The notes below the pieces were generated by a model, which saw only the letters and a list, made by a program, of their open reading frames with translations, did not search any database and was not told the origin of the DNA. From Aquarana catesbeiana (taxonomy: Eukaryota > Chordata > Amphibia > Anura > Ranidae): a stretch of DNA of 64,000 nucleotides. A program made the position numbers and the translations under genes. Below, piece by piece: positions 45,197-55,230 of this stretch; position 1 is the first letter of the stretch; each line of letters opens with the position of its first letter. The stretch spans positions 497,453,106 to 497,517,105 of the forward strand of contig NC_133328.1 in the NCBI RefSeq assembly GCF_042186555.1. The letters are read 5' to 3'.

Positions 45197-46248
45197 AATA
45201 TAGTGGGTGAGAAAGCAGAAAAGAAAGATGTATGACATCTAGATAGCATAAATGACTAGTGATTTCAATGAGGAAAGATGGATCACCAAGCATATCATAA
45301 GAGAAGGGAAAGCCCCAGAACATAGTAGATAGCGGGTGAAACAAATATAGTATGATAGGCAACAGACAGGGTTTACAACCAGTGACTTCAACATAGGGAT
45401 CCATGTCAATAGGTAGGGGATAAGTTACTAACCAAGTGTCACAGCACCTCGCACCAAGAGCGTCCTGTCTGCAGCAGATGACGCCTGGTGTGGGCTGGAG
45501 CCGAATATATAAAGCCCTCCCCACCTATCAGCTGTTGATGGAGGAGATACAACAGCTGATTGTGGTGAGGGAGGGACGGATACACTAGGACTGGCCCCCC
45601 GGGTGGAGCGCGCGCCGCCAGGCATCCACAGCGCATGCGGACGCAGACGTCGTGAGGCGTGGCCACGCCCACTGCACCCGCCGGCACGTCTGGCTTCCCC
45701 AACGGACTGCGCATGTCCGTTGGGGTCGCAAGATGGAGGACAGATGATTCTGTACCTCACACAGCGCCACCATGAGTCCAAACTTCGCTCAGGCGGCTCT
45801 TTTCGTGCCGGGCGGATCACAGATCATAATGTGAAGCTAATAAGTAATAAGTCAAAGCATAAATTAATGCAAATGAACAGGGGAAAAATAGTATCACATC
45901 TTTTGCTATCACAGGGAAGCAGGGCCGATAGGCAGTGCGATACGGGTTAGGAGTGAAACCCGATGGAGGAAAACATTTCAAACATGACAAAGTAGTAATT
46001 ATGTACAGATATTAAGAGTACAATTCGAGGGCAAGTTATACAGATAGAGTGATATCAGGTTATATGCATATAGTCCAGAAATCAATAACCTAGAGTATCA
46101 TACAATATACATAATAGAAAACAACATTACAATACATGACCTAGAGTGGCATACTGTATAATATAGAGACTGTATGTCCCATAGTATAATTAGGATTGCC
46201 CCTATATGCGGGTCAAGGGGGGGGCCCCAATATGTAATAGTCGGGCTA

Positions 46249-46866
46249 CCCTTATCTGCATTTTTAATCGTAATATTGTCATTTTTTGACAATGATTTGA
46301 GCGCTGCCTTCTCATTTTTAGTGAGATTTTCAGGGAATTTGTTGTAAATTCTCATTTTGTCTAGTTCTTTGCCAACTAGCCTTAAAAAGGCTGCTGCGTT
46401 TGGATGAGTACTTGGCGAGGGGCAGAAGTCAGACTTCTTTTTGAGTGTGGGGATATTTCCCCTCGGGGGTTCATTTGATTTTTCGATGGACTCTAGAATT
46501 TTAGATAAATTAATTTCATCTATAAGATCAGTTGGGTTATTATCATCCAGAAGGGATACTAAGTGCTCTAGTGCTTGGTGTTCCTGTGGCGTCAAGTTGG
46601 TGGGTCCTTCCTGTTTGTGATAAAGTTTTTTTAATATAAGTTTGCGTATAAACAGTTGGAGGTCCTTATAGATCTCGAACTTGTCCAGATTTTGGTTAGG
46701 ACAAAAATTTAGGCCTTTTTGCAGGACATTAGTTTCATCATGGGAAAGTATGTGCGATGAGAGATTAATAACATTGAGACTGTTGAGTCTCGATTCTTGA
46801 TCAATATTAGGGATAGTTAAAGTGCTATTCGAGTGTACGTATTGGGGTTGGATTACGTGGGTTGTA
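46249..46866 (-). pseudogene. Penelope-like reverse transcriptase, N-terminal remnant
   Basis: The frame is open from at least 46866 through TIPNIDQESRLNSLNV, GLNFCPNQNLDKFEIYKDLQ (about 46660-46720) and LTPQEHQALEHL to KNEKAALKSLSKNDNITI and KNADKGS (46249-46290). The ADKG block precedes the RT fingers in Penelope-like enzymes. Homology to an RT stops right after it, and the frame then reads through unrelated 3' sequence to 46098. The palm motif with the catalytic YADD-type aspartates and the GIY-YIG nuclease are absent. Its start overlaps the end of the upstream frame in another phase, so it is either a second ORF or the result of a frameshift. It cannot be an active polymerase. Confidence 0.8.
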
Positions 46867-47755
46867 CGCCCATCAGGATTTTCTCTAAAAAAGATGGATC
46901 ATTTGAGATTGTGTCCAATGTTGTGACTGTCGAGGGGTTTGATTGGAAATTCATATCCCTTATTGGAGTGTGTGTATTGCTCTGTGCGTATGTTTTAGAG
47001 GTTGGTTCCTGTGTTGCTGTGGGGGGATGCGTTTTTTTAGGGATATCAAGAGTTAGTTTCTTCGCTTGTTGCCCCTCATTGGGGTCACCCCGAAATGTGC
47101 GTTTAGTGCTGTGTCCCGTGTTGGGTTTCTGGAGTGTTTGGGTGTGAGTTTGGGGTGGATTAGGGGTGGTTTGTGAAGGATTGGTTTGGTATCCCTGGTA
47201 TTGATAGTTTCTATTCTGATTAGTCCTATTTTGAGTCCATCTATAGGCCCTTCCATCTTTAAACGCATTCCTATCACGGATGAGTTTCTGTCTTTTTTTA
47301 ATGAGTACATCTTTATTGAATGTTTCTAGGTGCGTTTTCAGTCTATCTTCTTTGTTAGTAAGTGGTCTCTGCGTTTTTAATTGCTGTAACTTGTTGCAGA
47401 GGATTACAATGTCTGAGTCTAGGATATTAGATCTCTTTTTATATTCCTCGATAAGAATTTCCATTAGCCTTTGCGAGCATGCCCGCAATGCATGTTCCCA
47501 TTTGCTTTTGAACTCCGAGTCCAGACCTTCTAATGTCGGGAAGATCTGGACTCGCAGTCCTGCAGGGTTGATGTCCTCTTTAATGTAGTCCTGAAATGAT
47601 TTGACATGCCAGTAGAAAAGAGATTTTTTCTCCAGAGTTTTGGATAGTCTGGAGAAGAGGGAAGATATTTCGGAGTCAACAGATTCCTTATCTCCAAAAT
47701 CTTTTAAGTAGCCCTCCATCAATGTTTCCCATCCGTCACCCGTAAAGCTAGTCAT
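46853..47755 (-). CDS. Penelope-like N-terminal protein, 300 aa
   Basis: An intact frame beginning MTSFTGDGWETLMEGYL in the unique centre of the Penelope-like element. Residues 1-80 are acidic and helical in character (DSEISSLFSRLSKTLEKKSL). Residues 90-175 are charged with likely coiled-coil heptads (LCNKLQQLKTQRPLTNKEDR). A basic box KKRQKLIRDRNAFKDGRAYRW lies near 173-193 in shortened form here as KKRQKLIRDRNAFKDGRAYR. After it the chain becomes a low-complexity N/Q/T/P-rich tail, ending FLEKILMGVQPT. I know similar basic boxes from frog Penelope-type open frames, but no biochemical role is established to my knowledge; nucleic-acid binding is an inference. No cysteine knuckle or protease motif is seen. 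It is followed by the RT frame in a different frame. Confidence 0.75.
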   Translation of the reverse strand: MTSFTGDGWETLMEGYLKDFGDKESVDSEISSLFSRLSKTLEKKSLFYWHVKSFQDYIKEDINPAGLRVQIFPTLEGLDSEFKSKWEHALRACSQRLMEILIEEYKKRSNILDSDIVILCNKLQQLKTQRPLTNKEDRLKTHLETFNKDVLIKKRQKLIRDRNAFKDGRAYRWTQNRTNQNRNYQYQGYQTNPSQTTPNPPQTHTQTLQKPNTGHSTKRTFRGDPNEGQQAKKLTLDIPKKTHPPTATQEPTSKTYAQSNTHTPIRDMNFQSNPSTVTTLDTISNDPSFLEKILMGVQPT

Positions 47756-48207
47756 TTTTGTCTCTTCGTAAATAACCCAATATTTAAGAAAAAGTGTTTA
47801 ATATTATTTTTATTACTAAGTTAGAAAAGATAAAGAGTGGGAGCAAAAAGAGTAGATTATTGGCGGTCCAGAATACTCAGCCCGAGTTCTGGACGGCCAT
47901 ATGAAGATAATTGTCGATCTGATGCGGGGAGCGGTATCTACTACCAGTAAACTAAGAACAAAATATTTGATCGATCAATTATCTACTTGTTGTGCCACAT
48001 CCTAAATTCGAGTTTAGAGCAAAAGAAGTTCCCCTAGCGGACTTTAAAGGCACATTTTTTAAGAAAATATTTTAAAAAAAAGGTATGTAAAGTAGATAAC
48101 AGTTTATTAGTTACAAAAAATAATCAAGTGGATCACATAGTTATAAAGTTCAAAACAAGGAATGCATTTCCATAAATATAGAAGTTGATACCAATACATG
48201 TGCACCC

Positions 48208-48243
48208 GACGCGTTTCGGAGTTACTTATGCCTCCTTCTTCAG
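48208..48243 (-). ncRNA. Hammerhead-like motif in repeat 2
   Basis: Identical in sequence to the motif in repeat 1, as expected from duplication of the terminal repeat during insertion. Confidence 0.6.
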
Positions 48244-48874
48244 GGGTGATTGTAGGGTTTGCAACAAGAATTTTCTATATGGGAAATAATATGTATAACA
48301 TAGACATGATGAGTGCACAATAAAGGAACGTAAATACAAAATCTATAGTTGTATGAGTCTGTATACATACACATTCATTTCTCTGTTTACACTTACATTG
48401 GTATCTACGGATATAGGTTGTGCATTCCAGGACGAATTAAAAGAAACATAGATATGTTGACGTACTGCCCATCGGACACGCTCCCTGGTCGTGATGTGTA
48501 GAACTTTAGTGAAGTATAACAGGAGTATTCACATAGCCACTGTCAAGGTGGAAGTAGAGACGTATAAATATATAGGGTGGTTTTATTCTTCCTTCCAGTA
48601 GGAAGAAAGGCCCAAGGTTAGCGGGCATATGACAGTTTAGATCTGAGGTCACACTGGGGCCAAATGTGTATCCTGTAAATCATGAAGATATATATATATG
48701 TAAGGATGTGCATACATATGGATAATTAAAGTAGTACATGGAGAATCCAAAAGCTGTATCCTACCTGGTCCGCCTACAATAATGGGGGGCAGTAACTGGT
48801 GGTAAATATGGATCAGATGTAGTTCAGAGAGCTGGAGAATCAACATAGAAATGGGAAGTATATTAAAACCCTGG

Positions 48875-49074
48875 TTGGTGAGAGGGAGAGGGGGAGGGGG
48901 GAGGGGGGGGGAAGAGAAAAGGGGGGGGGGGGGCAGGGGAGGGGGGGCTGGGGAGGGGGGGAAGGGAAGGGAAGGGAGGGGGGGGGAAAAGAGAAGAAAG
49001 GGGGGGGGGGGGGAAGGAAAAGAGGGGGGAGGAAAGCAAGAGGAGGGAGGGGAAAGGGAAAAAGAGAGAGAGAA
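48875..49074. repeat. Polypurine tract, repeat 2
   Basis: Same tract as in repeat 1. G-run lengths differ (for example 13 versus 15 before the first C, 9 versus 8 later), while total length is unchanged. Confidence 0.95.
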
Positions 49075-49379
49075 AATATAGTGGGTGAGAAAGCAGAAAA
49101 GAAAGATGTATGACATCTAGATAGCATAAATGACTAGTGATTTCAATGAGGAAAGATGGATCACCAAGCATATCATAAGAGAAGGGAAAGCCCCAGAACA
49201 TAGTAGATAGCGGGTGAAACAAATATAGTATGATAGGCAACAGACAGGGTTTACAACCAGTGACTTCAACATAGGGATCCATGTCAATAGGTAGGGGATA
49301 AGTTACTAACCAAGTGTCACAGCACCTCGCACCAAGAGCGTCCTGTCTGCAGCAGATGACGCCTGGTGTGGGCTGGAGC

Positions 49380-49395
49380 CGAATATATAAAGCCC
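49380..49395 (-). promoter_or_regulatory. Candidate TATA box of the Penelope-like element
   Basis: Reverse strand GGGCTTTATATATTCGGC in the upstream repeat, about 1.6 kb before the first ORF. The same site is at 45502-45517 in the other repeat. AT content here stands out in a GC-rich context, but no start site evidence exists. Confidence 0.3.
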
Positions 49396-49860
49396 TCCCC
49401 ACCTATCAGCTGTTGATGGAGGAGATACAACAGCTGATTGTGGTGAGGGAGGGACGGATACACTAGGACTGGCCCCCCGGGTGGAGCGCGCGCCGCCAGG
49501 CATCCACAGCGCATGCGGACGCAGACGTCGTGAGGCGTGGCCACGCCCACTGCACCCGCCGGCACGTCTGGCTTCCCCAACGGACTGCGCATGTCCGTTG
49601 GGGTCGCAAGATGGAGGACAGATGATTCTGTACCTCACACAGCGCCACCATGAGTCCAAACTTCGCTCAGGCGGCTCTTTTCGTGCCCTCAGATAAGGGA
49701 GCGCTAAATGTCCGTGGGTTAGGGGCACAAATTACTTGTCTTGCCTTGGGTGCTGACAACCCACGCTACGAAAATAATTTTACTGTTAGGGGTCCCCACA
49801 ACTTGGGAAATTTTATCAAGGGGTCACGGCACTAGAAGGCTGAGAACCACTGCAATAATG

Positions 49861-51101
49861 CATTGAGTAGTGATGTGCCAATGGCAGTAACCTGTATCAG
49901 ATTAACTGCAGTCAGATCAGTGAATGCTGAAATCTGCTTAGTATGAGATATTTCACTTTGCACATCATATTCTATGCATCGGAAATAATCATTCTGCATT
50001 CCAAGACCTGGGATTATTAACAGCAGATAAATAGTATTTACAAGCATTTAAAGTTTTCACAATTGTTATCAAGACATGAATTTTTAGTAGCATTTTACAC
50101 ATATGAGCATGTGCCCAGGTCTGTAAAATATTTTACAAAACTTTATAAATATGTATAATTACAAGCCCTTTCTCATTTTGAAGGAGTGCTAGTTGCCGGT
50201 AAAGACCTTTAAAACTGCTCCTTTTTATTTTATTGCTTTTTAAATAAATTCTGACAAAGTGCAGGACCAGAAAATGAGGAATTCAGCAGGATTTAAACTC
50301 CCGGCAGTTTGGTTAGAGGCCATGAGAGGAGGTTTATTTCTTAGCTCAGGACGCCAGTACATAATACATGGGTGGTATTCATTGCTTACTATAACAATGT
50401 ATGCTGCTGCAATTCCATGTGGTACAATGAAGTGATATGATTTCAGGGGATGATCAAACACATCTGGTTCATGCTCTTGCAGAGGGATACTTTGCCATGA
50501 GCCTGTACTCAATGGTCTTCATAACCTTTTGTGCAACATCTTACATTGTATTGTATCATAACAGCAGTACAATGCATACATTGTGCTTATGAGATTTTCC
50601 ACATTCAGCAAAGCTCTGCTTACTATTGCTAAAAAAAAAGTAATAATTATGAACGGAGGTCACTCTGCCGTATTTACATACCCTTTTTAATAAAATCTCA
50701 GTACTTGCTGGAAAAGGTATTAAATCACCAGTGCTTGTTGGAATATGTATTCACAATTTTTGTATTCAAACTGATAGAATAAAGTACAATTTCCCAGTAA
50801 CCATCATTATTTCTCTATAAATAGAAAGCCTTGTTTGTGGGCTCCTATACTGCTAAATGATATAACTCATATGGAAGAATTCAACATACTTAAAACGCTT
50901 CATGGTCACTCCTCCACAGCATGTAATGGCTAGTAATAGTGGACCGAGTCACAACACAACAGTATAGGACCTGCAGCTCACATATTTCTATATGTTGAGG
51001 CAGATTGTGTTCCCGGCCCATGTAAAATCAGTCCATGAATAAAAGGCTATGGGCTACTATGGGAAAGTCCTACTTCCAAAATAGTTACTGAGTATCATAA
51101 T
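49861..51101. other. No gene recognised
   Basis: AT-rich. No exon or element ends that I can support. Confidence 0.45.
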
Positions 51102-51341
51102 GGGTTATTTACGAAGGGCAAATCCATTTTGCACTACAAGTGCACTTGGTAGTGCAGTCGCTGTAGATCTGGGGGGAAGATCTGAAATGAGGGGAAGCTC
51201 TGCTGATTTTATCATCCAATCATGTGCAAGCTAAAATGCTGTTTTTTATTCTCCTTGCATGCCCCCCTCCGATCTACAGCGACTGCACTTGAAAGTGCAC
51301 TTTGTAGTGCAAAGTGGATTTGCCTTTTGTAAATAATCCCC
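51102..51341. mobile_element. TIR MITE
   Basis: 240 bp with about 50-bp inverted ends: GGGTTATTTACGAAGGGCAA at the left and the near-complement of TTGCCTTTTGTAAATAATCC at the right, plus inner AAGTGCACTT motifs on both sides. Confidence 0.8.
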
Positions 51342-51399
51342 ACAGTGTAACAGAAGTACAGTCAGTTTATTTTAATATTTTTTTGCCATCTGTGACTCA

Positions 51400-51475
51400 T
51401 TGGGGAGATTTCCCTTCACTTCCTGCTATAGCCAAAACTGGAACAGGAAGTAAAGGGAAATCTCTCCAGCTGGAT
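51400..51475. repeat. Hairpin repeat
   Basis: GGAGATTTCCCTTCACTTCC (51401) is mirrored by GGAAGTAAAGGGAAATCTCT (51446) around a 25-base loop. A more decayed copy may lie near 62160-62220. Confidence 0.7.
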
Positions 51476-51779
51476 GCAGACACAAAAACAATGACCTGAT
51501 AGTGATTTTAAAGCTACTGAAACCAAAACTAAAAGAAAAAGTTCTAGCTATACGTAGGCTTACAAAATGCTTCCCCAATCAGATATATACATTGCAGGGC
51601 CCTGCTGCTCTTCATGTTGGAACTCACCCATGCATTCCGCCCACTTCATTCTTCCTGTGTGCTGAGTGGGAGGGTCTTCCTGCTTTGGCCACATGACCAG
51701 TTCTATGATAAAAGAGAAAACTGTAGGTGACCAGCAGTGAGCGTAATCAAGAGTAATATTATAGGTAAATATTCTTAAA

Positions 51780-52070
51780 GTGATTCCAAAGGCAAAAGGT
51801 TTTTTATCTTAATGCATTCTATGCATTAAGATGGGGGGCTGTGTGTCCATTTAGACACAGAGCCGTGGCTCAGCCCGCCGCCTCTCTCTCTCATTGGCTC
51901 ACTGACTTTGATTGACAATGGACCCAGTGCCGCCCGCTGCTGTGTCTCAGCCAATCAGCAGGGAGAGTCCCAGACAGCCGAGGCTCTCATGCATCATCGC
52001 TGGATCGAGATGGGGCTCAGATAAGTATTAAGGGGGCTGCATTCTTAATGCAAAGAATGCATAGATCAGA
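51780..52070. mobile_element. MITE fragment related to 54557-55058
   Basis: Shares TTAATGCATTCTATGCATTA, GC-rich interior and CAATCAGC motifs with that family. Ends are incomplete. Confidence 0.45.
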
Positions 52071-52976
52071 TGTTGCCACCATTAATTTTGCAACCGTACC
52101 CGTAAAATAATTTTATTTTATAAGTGCTGTGTAAATTGACGGCATTATATTAGTACCTGAAATAAAAGTAAAATAAAATATATAATCCATGCTTATTGTT
52201 AAATGTAGAAAAAATGTGTTTTGCTGATCACATTTATCAAGGCACCTCTCTGACAGACGATGATACTCTGCATTTACCAGGGCTTTCACCTCACACTGTG
52301 GAAAAACGGTCATTCAGCTTTCTCACACGTCCATGAAAACTTTCTGCAAGAATTGCATTTTTTTCGCATACAGTTCCATGACTTCACAGTGATCCCTGTA
52401 CATCTATTTCTGCTCATCTGCAGCTTGTAAACAGTCCTTACAGTGATTGATGGAATAACTATTAAAAATCTGTACTGTTATCATAAATCTAAATGCGATC
52501 AGGCCCTGTGAGCAAAGTTTTAGTCCCGCTGTGCCTTGAGATGTCTCGCTCCACTCACCTTCCTGTAAGCCATTTTCTCTCACATTCTTTCAGTGGGTGG
52601 TTTACTTCACTTTTAGAGGAAACAGAAAAATCCAGTGAACATGAAACATCTGGAATGTCTCTGCGAGATAGAAGGAGCGCAGGACTGTACGCTAAGCCAG
52701 ACCTCATGCACTGCAAAGAAAGATAAATCAAAATTCTGTGGAAAAAATCTGTCTTTGTCCAGCACAGAGTTTGGGAGATGCTCCCGTTTTTTGTATGTTT
52801 ACTTTTACTTGCGTGACTCTTTTAGCTGCAAGAACATATTGTTCTTCTGATAAAAATAGAAAGATGAGTCTTATTATTACATGGAAACCGGTACTACAGT
52901 ATCAAAACTCCACGCCAAACTGAACTAGCCTTAAAGTGACGCTAAACTCTGGTTAAAAAAAAAAAAGTAGGTATAC
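52071..52976. other. No gene; one unexplained open frame
   Basis: A forward frame at 52635-52850 (MNMKHLECLCEIEGAQDC..) has several cysteines but no recognisable domain, promoter or splice context. I treat it as chance. Confidence 0.35.
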
Positions 52977-52980
52977 TTAA

Positions 52981-53805
52981 CCACTTCCTGTCCACCATAT
53001 AACAGAATGACGTGCGCATGTGGTTGTTATCCTGACTGGATGTCATATGACATTCAGCAGGATAAGCCGCGGGCGTGCAGCACGGCGATCGGTGGTGTGT
53101 CACTCTGACACACCGCAATTCCAATCATGGTAAAGAGCCGTAGGCTTTTTACCACGTGATCAGCTTTGACCAATCACAGCATGTAACCAGGAAGTGACGG
53201 TGAATGGCTTTCCTCAGTTCACGCTGTCAGAGGGGGGGGTCTGCACTGATAATCAGCAGATTGATTATCAGCTCAGCCCCCATCAGAGGTGTCCACCACA
53301 TCTGCCCATCAGCTACCAGTCAGTGCCCACCAAAGTGCCAATCGGTGCCCTTCACAGATGCCAATCAGTGCCCATCAGTAATGTCTGTCAGTGCCCTTCA
53401 CAGATGCCAATCAGTGCCCATCAGTAATGACTGTCGGTACCTCATCATCAGTGCTGCCCATCAGAGCCATCTGTTAGTGCTCATCAGTGCTGCCTGTCAG
53501 TGCCCATCAATTCTACGTATTAGTGCCTCCTCATCAGTGCCCGTCAATGAAGGAGAAAAATACATTTTATAACAAATAAAGAAAAACATATTTTTTTTTC
53601 CAAAATTTTGGTCTTTTTTAGTTGCTTTAGCAAAAAATAAAAACCCCAGTGGTGATCAAATACCACCAAAAGAAAGCTCTATTTGTGGGAAGAAAATTTA
53701 GTTTGAGTATAGTGTTGCATGACCGCGCAATTGTCATTCAAAGTGTGACAGCGCTGAAAATGGACCTGGGCAGGAAGGGGGGAAAAGGGCCCTGTATTGA
53801 AGTGG
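52981..53805. mobile_element. piggyBac-like non-autonomous element, copy 2
   Basis: 825 bp flanked by TTAA (52977-52980, 53806-53809), with ends CCACTTCCTGTCC and the complement of CAGG..GAAGTGG. The interior (53300-53560) is a degenerate tandem of CAATCAGTGCCCATCAG units. Confidence 0.75.
53300..53560. repeat. Degenerate CAGTGCCC tandem array
   Basis: Irregular units containing CAGTGCCC and CATCAG. A 63-bp block (CTTCACAGATGCCAATCAGT and following) occurs twice at 53349 and 53396. Confidence 0.8.
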
Positions 53806-53809
53806 TTAA

Positions 53810-54179
53810 AGTGGAACTTCACTCAAAAAGTGAAGTCCCACTGTTTCGCTCCCTTCCCCCAGCCTGCGGGGTGTAGCAAGATGGCGGCGACGAAACGTCA
53901 CTTCCGTTACAAATTCAGATATGTCGCAGAATCTGATGAAACACCTGCATGCTTGAGCTAAGGGCAGATGGTTTTCAGGAAGTAAATGTTACATGAATCA
54001 TCTGGCCTTACTCAAGATGACCATGGCCAGAAATGCTAGGGGGTGTTTTTCAAAGTGATTTCTTAGCAAAATAAAGCATGGAGACATGGATAGACGGGGG
54101 AGTTTGCTTTGAATTTGAAAAATGAATTAAATAGCGTTTTTGGTTTGTGGTGCGCAGATGCAGCAAAGATCCGCTTTAA
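53810..54179. mobile_element. TIR MITE, fuller copy
   Basis: Starts AGTGGAACTTCACTC and ends with GATCCGCTTTAA. The right half matches 7115-7305. It directly abuts TTAA element copy 2. Confidence 0.6.
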
Positions 54180-54556
54180 CATTAACCAAGCTTCACATAA
54201 GGGTTTCTAATTAGTAAGCAAAGGAGACTTTGTCTCTGCCATAAAAAGCATAAGAATGGCTTTTATTTTTGGATATGGCAAGTTGTGGTATTTTGAAGCC
54301 CAATTCCAGGCAAAATGTTGGCATGTGAAAGAGTCAGAACCTCAGTTGAGTTTAATATGCTTATTATGGCTGAGACAAAGGTCTCCTTTGCTTACCAATT
54401 AGAAACCCTTATGTAAAGCTTGTTTAACAATGTCAACTAACATTGCACCGAAGGTTTTAACTCTTTCAGACTGATTGATCAAAGCAAGTGTGTTGGTGTG
54501 TACTGCATAAAAATGCCTGCACTATTAAGCAATGCAGCCCACAAAATGAGTTAAAA

Positions 54557-55058
54557 TAAAGGGGTTGTAAAGTCTCCTTTTTTGTTTTTGTTTTTTAATA
54601 ACAAACATGTCATACTTGCCTCCGCTGTGCAAGGGTTTTGTACAGAGTGACCCAGATCCTCCTCTTCTGGGGTCCCTCTGCGGCGCTCCTCGCTCCTCCT
54701 CTTCTCGAGTGCCCCCACAGAGAAATGCTTTCTTTGGGGGCACTCGTGCGGGCATGCTCCTGTGTCCTGCTTTTGCGTCCATTGACACAGACGGCAGGAC
54801 TCGGCCCCGACCCGGCTCCGGCCTCATTGGATTTGATTGACAGTAGCGGGAGCCAATGGCTCTTGCTTGCTATCAATCTATCCAATGAGGACCCGAGACA
54901 CTGGCTAGAGCTGGTGTGCTCATCCTCGTCGCTGGAAAGACCGGGTTCAGGTAAGTAAAAGGGGGGCTTTGGGGGGCAGCTGCAGCACAGGATGTTTTTC
55001 ACCTTAATGCATAGAATGTATTAAGTTGAAAAACCCTTAGGGCTTACAACACCTTTAA
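54557..55058. mobile_element. TIR MITE, GC-rich interior
   Basis: Left end TAAAGGGGTTGTAAAGTCT and right end GGGCTTACAACACCTTTAA are inverted relatives. Related copies at 13018-13515 (with minisatellite) and 51780-52070 (partial). Confidence 0.75.
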
Positions 55059-55073
55059 GTGTTTTTCTGTTAA

Positions 55074-55169
55074 CTTTAACCATTTCATGACTAAGCCTAT
55101 TTCTGACATATGGTGTTTACAATGTAAAATCTGTATTTTTTGCTCGAAAATTACCTAGAGCCTCCAAAC

Positions 55170-55230
<61 letters not shown>

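Larger units (their letters stand above)
44139..45809 (-). repeat. LTR-like repeat 1 (downstream copy)
   Basis: Matches 48017-49687 at a constant offset of 3878 bp. I noticed one base difference outside the G-tracts (44252 A versus 48130 G) and several changes in G-run length inside them. Contains the hammerhead-like motif and the purine tract. Confidence 0.92.
48017..49687 (-). repeat. LTR-like repeat 2 (upstream copy)
   Basis: Second copy of the 1671-bp repeat. Six extra bases (CTCAGA) separate its end from the target duplication. On the element's own strand this copy comes first and would hold the promoter. Confidence 0.92.
44139..49693 (-). mobile_element. Penelope-like retroelement with LTR-like repeats
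   Basis: 5.55 kb between 15-bp duplications TAAGGGAGCGCTAAA (44124-44138, 49694-49708). Two 1671-bp direct repeats (44139-45809 and 48017-49687) bracket a 2.2-kb centre coded on the reverse strand. Penelope-like elements insert with such pseudo-LTRs, carry hammerhead motifs in them and encode an RT whose N-terminal part has an ADKG motif; all three signs are seen. The RT catalytic core and the GIY-YIG endonuclease are missing, so this is a deletion derivative. Near identity of the repeats suggests a recent insertion. Confidence 0.88.
43491..49852. mobile_element. hAT element hosting a Penelope-like insertion
   Basis: Ends CAGTGGTTCTCAACCT and AGGCTGAGAACCACTG are flanked by perfect 8-bp duplications CAATAATG (43483-43490, 49853-49860). 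Without the inserted retroelement the hAT sequence is about 0.79 kb (43491-44138 plus 49709-49852), a non-autonomous length. Its left part has a short tandem of CTGGGCTGTTCCTGGAGCCT (43560-43700). No hAT transposase frame is present. Confidence 0.92.

Noticed and set aside
45502..45517. TATATAAAG on the forward strand as a host promoter
   Set aside because: It is inside the retroelement terminal repeat and opposite to the element's coding strand.
44771..45524. Long proline/serine-rich reverse frames (up to 179 aa)
   Set aside because: They translate the polypyrimidine side of the G-rich tract in all frames and recur identically in the second repeat. No domain, and frame length depends on homopolymer length.
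45428..45820. Arg-rich 130-aa reverse frame, repeated at 49306-49728
   Set aside because: Lies in the GC-rich end of the Penelope terminal repeat, runs into different sequence in each copy and has no recognised motif.
52635..52850. Cysteine-containing 71-aa frame as a secreted peptide
   Set aside because: No signal sequence at the start, no recognisable spacing of cysteines and no splice context.
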